A program made the translations under genes and the position numbers. A DNA stretch of 64,000 bases. Origin: Progne subis subis (lineage: Eukaryota > Chordata > Aves > Passeriformes > Hirundinidae). Positions within the stretch are counted from its first letter, which is position 1; each line of letters begins with the position of its first letter. Under the pieces are notes generated by a model. The model worked only from the letters and a program-made list of their open reading frames with translations. It ran no database searches and had not been told where the DNA came from. This document shows positions 10,077 to 21,077 of the stretch, piece by piece. Location: the NCBI GenBank assembly GCA_022316685.1, contig JAKJHU010000038.1:5932884-5996883 (forward strand). Direction: 5' to 3'.

Positions 10077-11809
10077 CTGTGAGAGGGTGAACAGAAAGTG
10101 AGGGGGGCTCTGCTCCTGCACCACTCCACTCCACTCCACCCCACCCTAAATGCTGCCACCACCCCTCCCTGGCCCCCTCAAAAACAGCCCAGTGGAATCC
10201 CCAGCACCTGGGCCCTCCAGTGGCTGGCTACAGCAGGGAGCACAGGCTTATCCCTTGCCTGGGCGTTTTGCACCTTGCCTATTGCCTGTTTCTACTATGC
10301 TCACAGTGCTCTTGGCCAGCAGTTTTCATTTGCTTGCAAAGGCTGAAGTGCTCCATGGTAGTAATGACCCAGCTGAGCCCTTCTTGAGTTATGCAGTCCC
10401 TGGGACACCCCAGTCTCATCCCTCAAGGAGCTGAGATGTTAGCTGGTGCCCGGGCACCCCTCCATGCCCCAGCCCACCCATACGGAGAAGGAATGGCTGT
10501 GGAGACTGGGGGAGATCTCTACCCTGGCTGCGGGACTCACGGGGGAGAGCACGTCCCCATCAAAGCGGCGCACAGGGTTGGGCTTGCGGCGGTAAGCTGG
10601 CTCGGGGGGGTGGGCCTTGTGCTGGTGGGGCGGTGGGTGGTGGGGTCTCCGCTTCTTCTTCTTCTCCTTTCGGTCTTCCCGCTGCTTGATGCGCATCAGT
10701 TGCACACGGCGCTGCTGCCGGCTGATGATCACTGTGGAGCAAAGCGGCCTTTGAGCACTGGGGAGCGCATCCAAACGATCCCTGCAGCCAAATCAGCACC
10801 AACTTTGTGCAACCAAGCCTCCCTTGGGTGGTGTACTGCCACAGAGTCCTGAAACCTGTAGTTGTCCTTTTGAACCAGGTGCTGGAAACATCCACCCCAG
10901 TCCCCACATTCCCAGTTCCTACAATCACCCTGTGCCATGCCCATCTGCCCCACTCCCCACACACCTTCTGTATGGGAGTAGCCCTCGGCTGTGACCTTCC
11001 ACTGGACCAGGACACCCAGTGTGGTGAGGAGCGGCCAAATGCCCAGAATGACCCAGCTGTACCAGCACACGGGGCGAGCAGGGGCCACCTTGATGCGTTC
11101 ATAGATGTACTGCACCAGGAGGAAGAGCTCGATGAAGTAGTCGACAGTGACGGTCATGATGGCGCTGCCAAAGACAGCGGTGGAGAGGGTGGTGAAGAAG
11201 CGCTGCCACTGCAGGGTGAGCACAGCAAAGAGCATCCCTACACCCAAGAGCAGTGCGATGGGGATCCACACCGTTGGTGGGTGGTAGAATTGCTCCATCA
11301 CCACCAGCGTGGCCACTGCCAGCAGCAGCCCCAGGAGCAGCCCCACCATGAAGAGGCCAACGCTGCGCACCAGCATGGTGACCAGCCCACACAGGACTCC
11401 AATGCCCAACCCGATGCCCACTGAGGCCTCCACGCTCAGCTGTGTGTCCAGCACCCGCTCCTTGTAGCACAGCATGAAGATGATGATAGAACCGAACATC
11501 AGCCCCGTCAGGAACATGACAGCCTTGAAGCAGCGGTAGCCTGTGGAGAGACCACCATAGTCAGGGAGTGGATGGCCAGCATGCCCCGGCTCCCCTCTGC
11601 CCTCCTCCCCAATTGCCCCACCAGCAGTCGGGCTGGCCAAGCTCACCGAAGAAGCAGTAGATTATGCCAAAAAGGCAGCACATGGCGCACACCACTGAGG
11701 GCACCACCTGGTAGCGGCGCTCAATTTCCTGCTGGCAGCTGTGCCCCCACTCCTGGCCTGGCTCGTGCGGCAGCAGCTTGAACCGCAGCGTCTGCACAGT
11801 TGCAGTCAT
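9930..11809 (-). CDS. TMEM198: TMEM198, multipass transmembrane protein, complete (four coding exons)
   Basis: Gene-level entry. TMEM198 is a seven-span membrane protein of the DUF4203 type, reported to bind LRP6 and enhance canonical Wnt signalling. Joining 11809-11647, 11540-10965, 10731-10541 and 10076-9930 gives 358 codons plus stop; human is about 360. Hydrophobic segments begin [16 protein letters not shown] and continue through [39 protein letters not shown] and later spans, then [16 protein letters not shown] before a very basic cytosolic tail ([12 protein letters not shown]). The tail ends in a conserved [12 protein letters not shown] segment and AVRV, a possible PDZ ligand. It lies tail-to-tail with OBSL1 and head-to-head with CHPF, as in human synteny. 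Confidence 0.97.
10541..10731 (-). CDS. TMEM198: TMEM198 coding exon 3
   Basis: 191 nt, phase 1 in, 0 out; acceptor ctccacag, donor GTGAGT. Encodes the basic cytosolic tail: [14 protein letters not shown], a Lys/Arg cluster and a His/Pro-rich stretch. Confidence 0.96.
10965..11540 (-). CDS. TMEM198: TMEM198 coding exon 2
   Basis: 576 nt, phase 1-1, acceptor ctccacag, donor GTGTGT. Encodes most of the membrane spans, from [10 protein letters not shown] to GYSHTE. Confidence 0.96.
11647..11809 (-). CDS. TMEM198: TMEM198 coding exon 1
   Basis: ATG at 11809-11807, beginning [13 protein letters not shown]. Donor GTGAGC, phase 1. A likely acceptor (tctcccag) at 11825-11824 implies one or more non-coding 5' exons upstream. 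Confidence 0.95.
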
Positions 11810-11825
11810 GGCTCTGGGGACTCCT

Positions 11826-13200
11826 GGGAGAGGTATCAAAATCTCCACTCCAGCCTCATAGATCGCCAGCAGAACAGTGTCCTGGCACCCGCCCCACCTG
11901 GTGGGAGAGAGACAAGGAGAATGGAACTGGTGGCACTTCTGCTGGTGCCCAGCAGTGATCCCACCACCCAGCACCCAGCCACCAGAAATTCTGCTCCGTC
12001 CCCCCACTACATGGGTAGGAAGGGAGGGAATGGGGGAACAGCCTCATCAGTGGAGGTGCAGACTTCAATACCTTCACCCAATGTGTGGCTGAAGGGATGT
12101 GCTGTCCCTGGAGAGCCTGCATGTACCCCCGGGAGCTTCCTGTCACTTAATCATTTGTCCGTGGTTTCAATTTTCCTGCCCATGCCTCTCCAGCACCCTT
12201 TCCCTGCTCAATTAACAGGAGACTTCCACAACTTGGTATTTTCTGACTGTGAAGTAATTATGCTCAGTAATTAAGTCACCCCTCAGTCTTCTATTTTTAT
12301 AGGCTAAACAGATTGAGCTCTTTAAGCTTGTACTCCAAGGCATTTTCTCCAATCCTCTAATCATATTTCTGGCTATTTTTCATCTCTGCTCCAGCTCTCA
12401 CTGTCCTTGTAAAAACAAATTGGGCCTTCACACTAGATCCAGCCTTCCCATGCCAATCCAGGGGGCTGGAAGGGCACCAGCTGTAGCTGGCACTGCCCCT
12501 TACCCAAGGGCTCACCCGTAATGCTCTGGCTGTGCTGGGATGCTGAGCAAACAGTTACCGGGCCCCCTGCAGCGCCTACACAGACGGAGGGGTCATAATC
12601 CCCTACAAAGACTGATCCAGCTTCAGTTTAAACCTAATTACAGCATCCGTCTGCCTGCTCCCACCTGGAGCCAGTTCCATCACCCCTTCACTCCCTAGTC
12701 CCTTTACAGGCTCAGTTGGTTTAGAATGGGTTTATTGTCACAAATTGTCCCCAGGCCAGCATCACTCCTTCCAAGTGCCAAGTTTATGCGGCCAGTTCAG
12801 GACAGCTCACAAAAACGGCGCTCTGGGAAAGAGCCGGGAAGAGGGCAAAGGCTGCAGTCACGGCTTCCTGTTGCCCAGCACCTTGCTGCTGCCCAGACGG
12901 GCTCCGCTGGCATCTCATCCCTTGCCGCCAACCGCCTTCCTCCCTTTGGTTGGGGAAGGCAACAACCAGCCAGAGCAAATCCCCGTGGGGAAGCCGAACA
13001 CGGAGCCTAATCCCAAGGAGGCAGGCGGGTAGGGAGCGGGCAGCCAAGCGCTCGGCCCCTGCTCGAGCCCCCGGGGGGACGCTAAGCAGGATTGGACTTT
13101 ACCCGCAGAGCCCAGGAGCGACGCTGGTGGGGATGAGCGATGCTGTGTGTAGTGAGAGCAGGGCTCTGCCGGCCCAGGGGACCGGGGATGCGGCACGGCA
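11826..13200 (-). other. TMEM198: TMEM198 5' intron / upstream region
   Basis: Non-coding stretch between the first coding exon and the CpG island, presumably the intron after a 5' UTR exon. Contains the CR1 LINE remnant at about 12,225-12,450. Nothing else recognised. Confidence 0.55.
12225..12450 (-). mobile_element. CR1-like LINE fragment (antisense)
   Basis: Read on the minus strand it follows the CR1 3' reverse-transcriptase-end pattern: gagctcaatctgtttagcct ... agaagactgaggggtgactt, preceded by motifs matching 'ccagagatgaaaaat..atgatta'. Heavily eroded and truncated. Recognised by pattern only. Confidence 0.65.
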
Positions 13201-13229
13201 CGGCTGGCCGGCCGGTGTGGGGATGGCAT

Positions 13230-13985
13230 GGGATGGCACGGGACGCCGGGGCGCCGGGCAGGGCTGGCGGGCAAGCGGTGCGGGCGGCTCGCGGCGCCCA
13301 TTGGCGCGGGCACTGTTGCTAGGGGAGCCCAGCGCCTGCTCATTGGCGCCGGGACTTGCCCACCTGCTGCCGCCCGCCCCGGGCCCCCCGCAGGCCACAG
13401 CCCCGGGAGGAGCGCCCGGGTCAGAGCCCCGCCGCGGCGCCCCCATCGCCGCCCCCGGCCGGGCCCCGCTGCCCCCGCCGGGCTGCCGGGCCCCGGCCCG
13501 CCGGGGCGGGCGCGGCGTTGCCGAGCGACGGCCGCAAAGGCCGCCGGGGCGCGGGGCCGCTCCGCCCCTCTCTTTGTTCGGGGCGGGGGTCCCGGGAGCG
13601 CTACGCCGGGCCCCCCGCACGCCCATCCTAGGCTCCGCGCTCGCTCCGCCGGACGAGGGAAGGATCGGGAGCCGGATGCCCCAGCCCTTCCCCCGAGGGG
13701 CCCGGCGCGTCACCCGCCTGCCGGATCCCCTCGCGCCGACCCCCCTCCGCCGCTCCGCCCGCTCCCACCTGCGCTCCCGGCGCGGCAGCGGCGGCGGCCC
13801 CGCGGCGCCCGGCGCTCCCGGCGCTCTCGGCGCTCCCGGCGCTCCCGGCCGCGGACCCCGCGCATGGTGGCGGCGCGGCCGCCGCGCGGTGCTGAGCGGA
13901 CAGCTCCGCTGACGTCACCGCGCCGTCACCGCGCGCCGGGGCGGGGCCTCGGGGGGCCGGGGCGGGGCCTCTGCAGGGGGCGGGG
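13230..13985 (-). promoter_or_regulatory. TMEM198: CpG island, probable TMEM198 promoter
   Basis: Very GC- and CpG-rich. On the minus strand it has two CCAAT boxes (ATTGG on plus at 13300-13304 and 13342-13346, 42 bp apart), a perfect palindromic CRE TGACGTCA at 13910-13917, and three GC boxes of the GGGGCGGGG type near 13938, 13959 and 13976. A 9-bp GGCGCTCCC-type repeat lies at 13803-13850. Assignment to TMEM198 is by position. Confidence 0.65.
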
Positions 13986-13990
13986 CTGAA

Positions 13991-14430
13991 GGGGTAAATT
14001 GGGGGAGCATTGAGGTTGGAAGTGAGGTGTAAATTGGGGGAGCATTGGGGTGCGCGATGGGGTGGGAAGTGAGGTGTAAATTGGGGAGCATTGGGGTGCG
14101 CGATGGGGTGGCAAGTGAGGTGTAAATTGGGGGAGCATTGGGGTGCGCGATGGGGTGGGAAGTGAGGTGTAAATTGGGGGAGCATTGGGGTGCACGTTGT
14201 GGTGTAAAGTGGGGTATAAGTGCACTGGAGTGTGCACTGGGGTTTACCCTGGGTTGTAAAGTGGGGTGTATATTGGGGTGCATTCGGGTGCACACTGGAG
14301 TGTAAAGGGGGTGTAAAGTGGAGGCGCACTCAGCTGCGCATTGGGGTGTACATTGGGATGTAAAGTAGGGTGTAAATTGGGGGGTGCACTGGAGTGTACA
14401 TTGGGGTGCACATCGTGGTGTGCACCGGGA
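13991..14430. repeat. 47-bp minisatellite and degenerate extension
   Basis: Units start at 14027, 14074, 14120 and 14167 (47, 46, 47 nt), each beginning gtgtaaattggggg and containing gtgcgcgatggggtggg. A partial unit precedes. From 14213 it decays into shorter gtgtaaagtgggg / gtgcactggagt motifs to about 14,430. Long minus-strand open frames here are repeat translations, not genes. Confidence 0.9.
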
Positions 14431-16630
14431 TGCCATGTCCTGTGCCATGGCGTGTGCTGGGGACTCAGCCCAAGGCTGTATGTGCAGTGTGGTGCAGCAC
14501 ACCCTGGGCTGGGCCATGTGTGCCATGTGCTCGGCATGCAGTGGCTCTGAGGGCTGCAAGCCCCTCGGCATGGTGTGCCAGCACAGAGGAGTACAAGGTG
14601 CAGGGGTGTGGGAACTGCAGGATAATCTTGTGTCAGGTGGGTCCTGGCAGTGCAGTGTCCAAGGGGCTGCGCCAGGGCCACGGGGACTGGAGTGCCTGTG
14701 TTCAAGAGGGGGCAAATGCACATGTCGGGGGCATCTAGAGCAGCTGCCCACCTGTCCCCCATGAGCAGATGGGAGATACAGCATGGCAAGCAGGTGGGGA
14801 GACACGGTGCTCTGCAGAGACAGAGCTCTCTGGAGCTGGCATCTCCTGGCTGTAGTGCCTAGGGACTCCCAGGAAACCCTAGCACACAGAAGACTTGGCA
14901 GCAGCTGCCATTCCCCCTGGCAGCCCCTTCCCAGCCCCATGCCAGCCCTGGGGAGACAAAGGCGGGAGCTGCATCTGGCGGGGGGCTGAGAAGGGGCTGC
15001 TGGAGGAACGGCACTGCTGCCTTCCTGCTGCTTTCCTACAGAGTCTTCCAAGGCCACCAGGCACGGGGGGCCTGGGCTCAGCCACTGCCAGACAAGCCCT
15101 GGGGAGGTGTGTGCTCTGCCCTCAGCTTCCCACGCATGTTTCCTGAGCTCAGAGTCTGAAAACTTCATTACTTTCTGTGATCTGCACCTCTGTCTGAATA
15201 TAAGTTAGATCAACAGAGTCATTTCAGAATGAAACCTCTCATCACTCACATAAAATGATCTGGGTTGGTATAACGTGGCTAAAGTTAAATATTCCAACCC
15301 ATAAAGAAAATCAAATACATCTATTTCTTATGCATTTTGCTAGGTACAGAGAACAGGATACTTTGGGTTTTTTATCATCATGGGTGGTTTTTGACCTCTG
15401 TGTGTAGAAGATCTCTGTTCCTTTCTTAGCTCTGTACCTTTTTTTCCTTCTGGTATCTCCTCATCCCATCGCGTTCTCTCTGATTCTAGTTTTTATATGT
15501 TCTTCATTAAACTGCCATCCACGTGACCGCTTTGCCTATTGCTTGTCTTAGTCTATTCAAGAGTAAAAAGGCCTATGAAAAGCAGCCGGGCTTGGATGAT
15601 GATCTAGTATCTCGGGGTGGGATGCTGCCAACTGCTTTCTGATGAAAATAGGCTGCTTTGTTTTAGAAAATGAAAGAGATCCTAGGGCTGAGTGGGCCCC
15701 CATGTGCCCTCAGTGCCCTGCAGTGCTCTGTGGCTGCTGCTGCTCCCCAGGGCAAGTGGGCTGTGTTTCATGGGGAGGGTGGAATGCTCTCTCCACACAG
15801 AGTAAATCCAGAGGCACTTGAGCGTCCCAACGGCTGCAAGCTGTGGAAGCGAAGCCATGGGCTGGGAATGGGCGGAAATGCAAAGTCCTTCTTCTTGTCC
15901 TTATTCAGCAATGCCTGGCACTGAGCGGCCATGTAGGGCTGCTTGCCTTGCAGCTTCTGACTTGGATCATTCCTATGCTGGAAGCTCCGTTTGTGCAGCA
16001 AACTCTGTCCTGCCCCGGTTCCTTCAGCTTTGTCTGCCCCAGAGGCTCTTTCTGGCGGCCGGTGCTATGGTGGAGCTATGCTGCAAGACAGCTCAGAGTG
16101 GGATGGTGGCCCGACCCTAGCTGGAGCTGCCTTTGCTCCCGTTTAAAACACATGATAAGGGTCCCTGCTGCTGGGATCTCCTGATGTCTGCCTGCCCTCC
16201 GCCGGCCCCGGGATGGTTTGCTTCTGTGCATCCAAAGGTCATCCAATTTGCTCTCCTGGTATGCCTGCTCCCCAGGCACCCGGCATGCCCAGCTGCCGCC
16301 TGCAACCCGCAGCCCACACTGTGCTGCTCTGACCTCAATCACTCAGCCCTCGCTCTTCCCCTCGACGACTCAGCCACTACCCACACCGAGGGGATCACCC
16401 TCGGGCAGCGGTTTGGGGAACGTGGCGGTTCAAGCCCACCGTGAATTCACCAGCGCCGTGGTTTGTGCTGTCCCGGGGAAGGGACACACGGCCGCGCGGA
16501 GGTCCCCGTGTCCTGGGCCCAAAAGGCCGGGGAAATGCGCCCTTAAGCCCTCTCAGGTGTCGGCCCCCGGCGGATGCGTTTTCCGCTCTGTAAGCCGACA
16601 GCCGGAGCCTGAGGCGCTGTCCGGCTGGTG
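14431..16630. other. Intergenic region between TMEM198 and CHPF promoters
   Basis: Head-to-head intergenic DNA. No coding exon recognised. 15,150-15,600 is AT-richer than its surroundings; nothing identifiable. Confidence 0.5.
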
Positions 16631-16772
16631 CAGGATGCGGGTACGGAGTGCGGGGTGGGTGGTACGGAGTGCGGGGTGCGGGATGCGCGGTGCGGAGTGC
16701 GGGGTCCGGGATGCGGGGTGCGGGATGCGCGGTGCGGGATGCGCGGTGCGGGATGCGCGGTGCGGGCAGCCC
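16631..16772. repeat. GC-rich 14-bp minisatellite upstream of CHPF
   Basis: Repeated variants of ggtgcgggatgcgc, including three near-perfect consecutive copies at the 3' end. Lies about 220 bp upstream of the CHPF ATG. Confidence 0.8.
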
Positions 16773-16779
16773 CACCACG

Positions 16780-17330
16780 CCGCTCCCGGCCCAGCCGCTG
16801 CCCCGCGGTCTCCCGGCAACCTGACCCGGCCCCCACGCCTGCCCCGCCCCGATCGGCCGCCCCGCCCCGTGACGCGTCGGTGGCGGCGCGGGCCATTGGT
16901 CGGGGCGGGTGACGCGCCAGGGCAGGGCCCGCGGGTGACACGTCGGACGGCGGCGCCGCCAGCGGCAGCCGGTCCCGGTCCGGCCATGCGGCTCTCGCTG
17001 GTGTTGTCGGTGCTGCGGCCCGCCGGGCCCGTCGCCATCGGCGTCTCGCTGGGCTTCACCCTCAGCCTGCTCAGCGTCACTTGGGTGGAGGAGCCCTGCG
17101 GGCCTCCGCAGCGCCCCGCCACCCGCCCGCACCCCGACGGCGGCCCCGCGCCGCCCCCCGGCCCCGCCAACGGCAACGCGGCGCGCAGGCCCAACGCCGT
17201 GCCCGCCGCTCTGGGCGCAGACGACTGGGAGCCCCGCGTCGTGCCCTACCGCCCGCCCAGCCCCGGCAGAGCCGCCAAGAAGGCCGTCAGGTGCGGGGGA
17301 GCCGGGCCGGGCTGGGGGACTTGGGCCGTT
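16780..17330 (+). promoter_or_regulatory. CHPF: CpG island / CHPF promoter and first exon
   Basis: CpG-dense segment with several GC boxes, an inverted CCAAT box (ATTGG at 16895-16899) and gacgcg/gacacg elements within 120 bp of the ATG. No TATA box. Confidence 0.7.
16986..17290 (+). CDS. CHPF: CHPF coding exon 1
   Basis: Starts at ATG 16986 in ccggccATGcgg. Encodes cytosolic tail, signal anchor and a Pro/Ala-rich stem ending KKAV(R). Donor GTGCGG, phase 2. Confidence 0.95.
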
Positions 17331-20300
17331 TCTCACCGGCGTTTATCTGGGGGTAGCTGCGGGCGAGCTTCAGGTGCCTGCCTTGCCGGGGCTGGGGGGC
17401 TTTAAAGGGGGGCTTTACAGAAGGCTCAGCGGTACGCCTTGCCCTCCTTTCAGCCACCTGGGGCTGCAGACGGTTTTCTCACTGAGAGTGCCTTTCCCGG
17501 CTGCTTCCTTTCCTTCCCTGTGCCCGACTTCACCGTATCCCCAGCGAAGAGCCTCCTGCCCATGCTGGTGCCCGCTGTGCGAAGATTGCCTGCTGCAGCA
17601 CCTGCTGCCGGGCACCCAGCGACGGTCCCCTCCTGTCTGATTAGGGACCCCTCCCATGGTGGCATGTCCCCACCCAGTGCCGCAAACGCCAGCCTGCTCC
17701 GGAGTCGGCTGCAGCCCCATCCCAGTGTCCCCTGGATGACAGGGAACAGGCAGTGAAAGGGCCTCCTTGTCCTGGCGAGGTGGTGGGTGGGTGAAGGGGG
17801 CTGAATGGGGCCACTGTGTACCAGGCGGTGGTTGGGGGATGTGATGGGGGGGTCGCTTCCTGCTACTACGCCAGACTTGGAGAATTAAACCTGAAAGTCA
17901 TTGTGAGTGCGACAGCTGGGGGCCGTGGTGGGGAGGGGGACACAGCCAGCCCCTTTGCTGGCTTCAGCAACCTGTATGGGGCCTGGCTTCCCAGGTAAGT
18001 CAGTGCAGGCTCTCCTGCCTGCCTGCTTTAGAATAGTATGACTGGGAGGGGTGGCAGGAAGGTGCTTCCCAGTTCAGACCTGGCTAGCCTCGCAGTTGGG
18101 GTGTCTGGTGGGTCATGTCCCTGCTAGAGTTGGGTTGTGCAGCCCTGTTTCCTGCTTTTACCTGTGCTCAGCCTTTTGAAAGCATCTGTTTTGAGCTGGA
18201 CTGGCCAGCTTATGGGAAGGTGGGGTCCCCTTTGGTCTCAAGTTGACGAGGACCTCGGCAAAGTGCTCTGCAGTGCCTCTGACACAGGTGTAGTGGCAGT
18301 TGGTGACACGGGGGTGATATCATGTGTGTGTGGCTGAAGCCCGAGAGCAGTTCCTGCAGAGGAACTGAGGTCCGTGCCATTGGTTACAGTAGAGAGGGTA
18401 CAGGCTGAGGTGGGTTGCAGTGCCCTAGAGGCTATGCATTGTCTTCTTCTTGCAGGACCCGGTACATTAGCACAGAGTTGGGGATGCGGCAGCGGCTGTT
18501 TGTAGGTGTGCTGACCTCCAAGAGCACGCTGAACACACTGGGGGTGGCCGTCAACCGCACCCTGGCACACCGCCTGGAGCGCCTGGTGTACTTCACCGGC
18601 ACACGAGGCCGCAAGGTGCCCCATGGCATGACCGTGGTGACACACAGTGATGAGCGGCCCATCTGGAACATGTACCAGACCGTCAGGTATCTTCTGGACC
18701 ACTACATGAACGATTTCGACTGGTTCTTCCTGGTGCAGGATGATACCTACACGGAGGCGCACCGCATCAGCCACCTGGTCGCCCACCTCAGCATTGACAC
18801 CCACCTCTACCTGGGTCGTCCGGAGGAGTTCATCGGTGGGGACACCGAGGGACGTTATTGCTATGGAGGGTTTGGCTACTTGCTGTCTCGCAGCCTCCTC
18901 CTGCTCCTGCAGCAGCACCTGGAGAGCTGCCGCAATGACATCCTCAGTGCCCGGCCTGATGAGTGGCTGGGCCGCTGCATCATTGACTACACAGGTGTCA
19001 ACTGTGTTGAGGAACATGAGGTAGGTCCTGCAGCAGAGATGGCTGGATCCTGACCCAGTGTTTTCCCTCCTCCCCGTGGGCTCTCTCAACCCTGGGAGGA
19101 CTAGCTGTTGCACCCTGACATCCTTTGAGCTTGCTGTGCTGACATCTGGTGGTGTGGGTGTTCAGGTTGGGGCTGGCTGTGACCTATCTCTCCTGGCTGG
19201 CACAGGGTCTGCATTACCACTATTTTGAGCTGGGGAAGAACGCAGACCCTGAACGGGAGACCGACCTCCATTTCCAGAGCGCCTTCACTGTCCACCCTGT
19301 GCTGGATCCCCTCCAGATGTACCGGTTGCACAAGTACTTTGCACAGGTGGAGCTTGAGAGAACCTATGAGGAGATCCAGCAGCTCCAGGTGAGATCTGGC
19401 TTGGCTGGGAGGGTCTTGCTTCTGTTTGTCATGCTTGTGGGCTTTCTGGTTTCTCTGTGGGTTTCTCACCTGATCCTCTTGTTGGACAGAATCAGCTGAG
19501 CTCATGTGGCTAAAGAGGCCGTGGTGCTGTCTGGAAAGCAGCAATGGACCTAGATGGGTCTGGGTGATGCAGTGGTGGTTCAGGGTAATGAAGCCAGAAG
19601 GATGCAGAGATCTGTCACAAAGGCCAGATAGGGTGGGGGAGAAAACCTGAGTTGCTGTACAAGATTCTGGCTGGGGGCAGAGTTGTTCTGGCACTGCTTT
19701 TTGAACTAGCTCTGGCTAATCTCTGAGTATCAGAAATCAGCTTGAGTGCTGCCAGAGCTGGAAGACCTGCTTGTGCCCGCGTTGGCTCTCACTCCTTCAT
19801 CTCTTGTCTTGTAGATGGAGATCCAGAACACCAGCGGCCTGTCTGCAGATGGGGACCACGTCGCCACATGGCCCATCGGCATCCCACCCCCATTCCAGCC
19901 CAAAACTCGCTTTGAGGTGCTGCGCTGGGACTACTTCACAGAGGAGCAGGTCTATGCCTGCGTGGATGGCTCCCCCAAGTGTGAGCTGTATGGTGCAGAT
20001 CTGGCGGACGTGGCCGATGTGGTGGCCACGGCCATGGAGGAGCTGAACCGCAAGTACCAGCCAGTGCTCCACGTCCACAAACAGCAGCTGGTGAACGGCT
20101 ACCGGCGCTTCGACCCCACGCGTGGCATGGAGTACACACTGGACCTTCAGGTGGAGGTGGTCACCCAGAAAGGGCACAGCCGCTCCATCACTAAGCGAGT
20201 GCACCTGGTGCGGCCGCTCAGCGAGGTGGAGATCATCCCCATGCCCTACGTGACAGAGGCCAGTCGCATCAACGTCATCCTGCCACTGACGGCGCATGAC

Positions 20301-21077
20301 CGGGACTACGCTGCCCGCTTTCTGGAGGCTTATGCGGCAGCCGCTTTTGAGAGCAGTGAGAATGCAGTGCTCACCTTCCTGTTCATCTATGACCCGTTTG
20401 AGGCCCAGCAGGTCACCCAGAATGACATCTTTGCATCTGTGAAGTCCCAGATCACCGAGTATGAGCGCAAGTATGCGGAGGTAAAGATCCCTTGGATCAG
20501 TGTTAAGACAGATGCACCTTCCCAAATCAAGGTCATGGACATTATCTCCAAGAAGCATCCTGTGGACACGCTTTTCTTTGTGGCTGGCGTGGGGACAGAG
20601 GTCACCATTGACTTCCTTAACCGCTGCCGGATGAACACCATAAACAACTGGCAGGTTTTCTTCCCCATCCACTTCCAGGGCTACAACCCAGCCATTGCCT
20701 ACCACAACCAGGTGCCACCCACCACGCTGGACCTGCTGAGGGACATGGGGCGCTTTGACCGTGATGTCTTCCATGAAGCCTGCTTCTACAATGCCGACTA
20801 CATGGCAGCACGCACCCGCATGGTGGGGGACGTGCAGGAGAATGAGGACATCCTGGAGACCCTGGACATCTACGACATGTTCATCAAGTATTCCAACCTC
20901 CATGTTTTCCGTGCTGTGGAGCCTGCCCTGCTGCAGCGCTACCGGCACCAGGCCTGCAACCCCAGGCTCAGCGAGGACATCTACCACCGCTGTGTGCAGA
21001 GCAGCCTCGAGGGCGTAGGCTCTCGCTCCCAGTTGGCCATGGTCCTTTTTGAGCAGGAGCAGGGCAACAGCACCTGA
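16986..21077 (+). CDS. CHPF: CHPF, chondroitin polymerizing factor, complete (four coding exons)
   Basis: Gene-level entry. CHPF is a Golgi type II membrane protein that pairs with chondroitin synthases (CHSY1/3) to polymerise the GlcA-GalNAc backbone of chondroitin sulphate. Joined exons 16986-17290, 18456-19020, 19206-19388 and 19815-21077 give 771 codons plus stop; human is about 775. The N-terminus has a signal anchor (AIGVSLGFTLSLLS) followed by a Pro-rich stem. The N-terminal fringe-like domain contains DWFFLVQDDTY, a DxD-like site, with NRT as a glycosylation sequon. The C-terminal CHGN domain contains RINVILPL, NRCRMNTINNWQVFFP and HEACFYNADY, and ends EQEQGNST. At the second DxD position the sequence is FVAGVGTEV, without a DxD, consistent with a mainly non-catalytic partner role. 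Confidence 0.98.
17291..18455 (+). other. CHPF: CHPF intron 1
   Basis: 1.17 kb intron with no coding or repeat signal recognised. Ends in cttcttcttgcag. Confidence 0.85.
18456..19020 (+). CDS. CHPF: CHPF coding exon 2
   Basis: 565 nt, phase 2 in, 0 out. Fringe-like glycosyltransferase domain: RLFVGVLTSKST, DFDWFFLVQDDTY, GGFGYLLSR, VEEHE at the donor GTAGGT. Confidence 0.97.
19206..19388 (+). CDS. CHPF: CHPF coding exon 3
   Basis: 183 nt, phase 0-0, acceptor ggcacag, donor GTGAGA. Encodes GLHYHYFELGK...FTVHPVLDP...EEIQQLQ. Confidence 0.97.
19389..19814 (+). other. CHPF: CHPF intron 3
   Basis: 426-nt intron ending ctcttgtcttgtag. No other feature seen. Confidence 0.85.
19815..21077 (+). CDS. 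CHPF: CHPF coding exon 4 with stop
   Basis: 1263 nt, opens MEIQNTSGLSADGDHV in phase 0 and ends EQEQGNST with TGA at 21075-21077. Covers the C-terminal chondroitin GalNAc-transferase-like domain. Confidence 0.98.
   Translation: MEIQNTSGLSADGDHVATWPIGIPPPFQPKTRFEVLRWDYFTEEQVYACVDGSPKCELYGADLADVADVVATAMEELNRKYQPVLHVHKQQLVNGYRRFDPTRGMEYTLDLQVEVVTQKGHSRSITKRVHLVRPLSEVEIIPMPYVTEASRINVILPLTAHDRDYAARFLEAYAAAAFESSENAVLTFLFIYDPFEAQQVTQNDIFASVKSQITEYERKYAEVKIPWISVKTDAPSQIKVMDIISKKHPVDTLFFVAGVGTEVTIDFLNRCRMNTINNWQVFFPIHFQGYNPAIAYHNQVPPTTLDLLRDMGRFDRDVFHEACFYNADYMAARTRMVGDVQENEDILETLDIYDMFIKYSNLHVFRAVEPALLQRYRHQACNPRLSEDIYHRCVQSSLEGVGSRSQLAMVLFEQEQGNST

Noticed and set aside
12950..13990. Long plus-strand Pro/Arg/Ala-rich open frames
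   Set aside because: CpG island composition suppresses stop codons; no family resemblance.
13915..15168. 417-codon minus-strand open frame with repeated APPIYTSL-like units
   Set aside because: It is translation of the 47-bp minisatellite and flanking GC-rich DNA; no splice or domain support.
16218..17405. 395-codon plus-strand frame running into CHPF
   Set aside because: Only its part from ATG 16986 is CHPF; upstream is promoter and minisatellite sequence in frame by chance.
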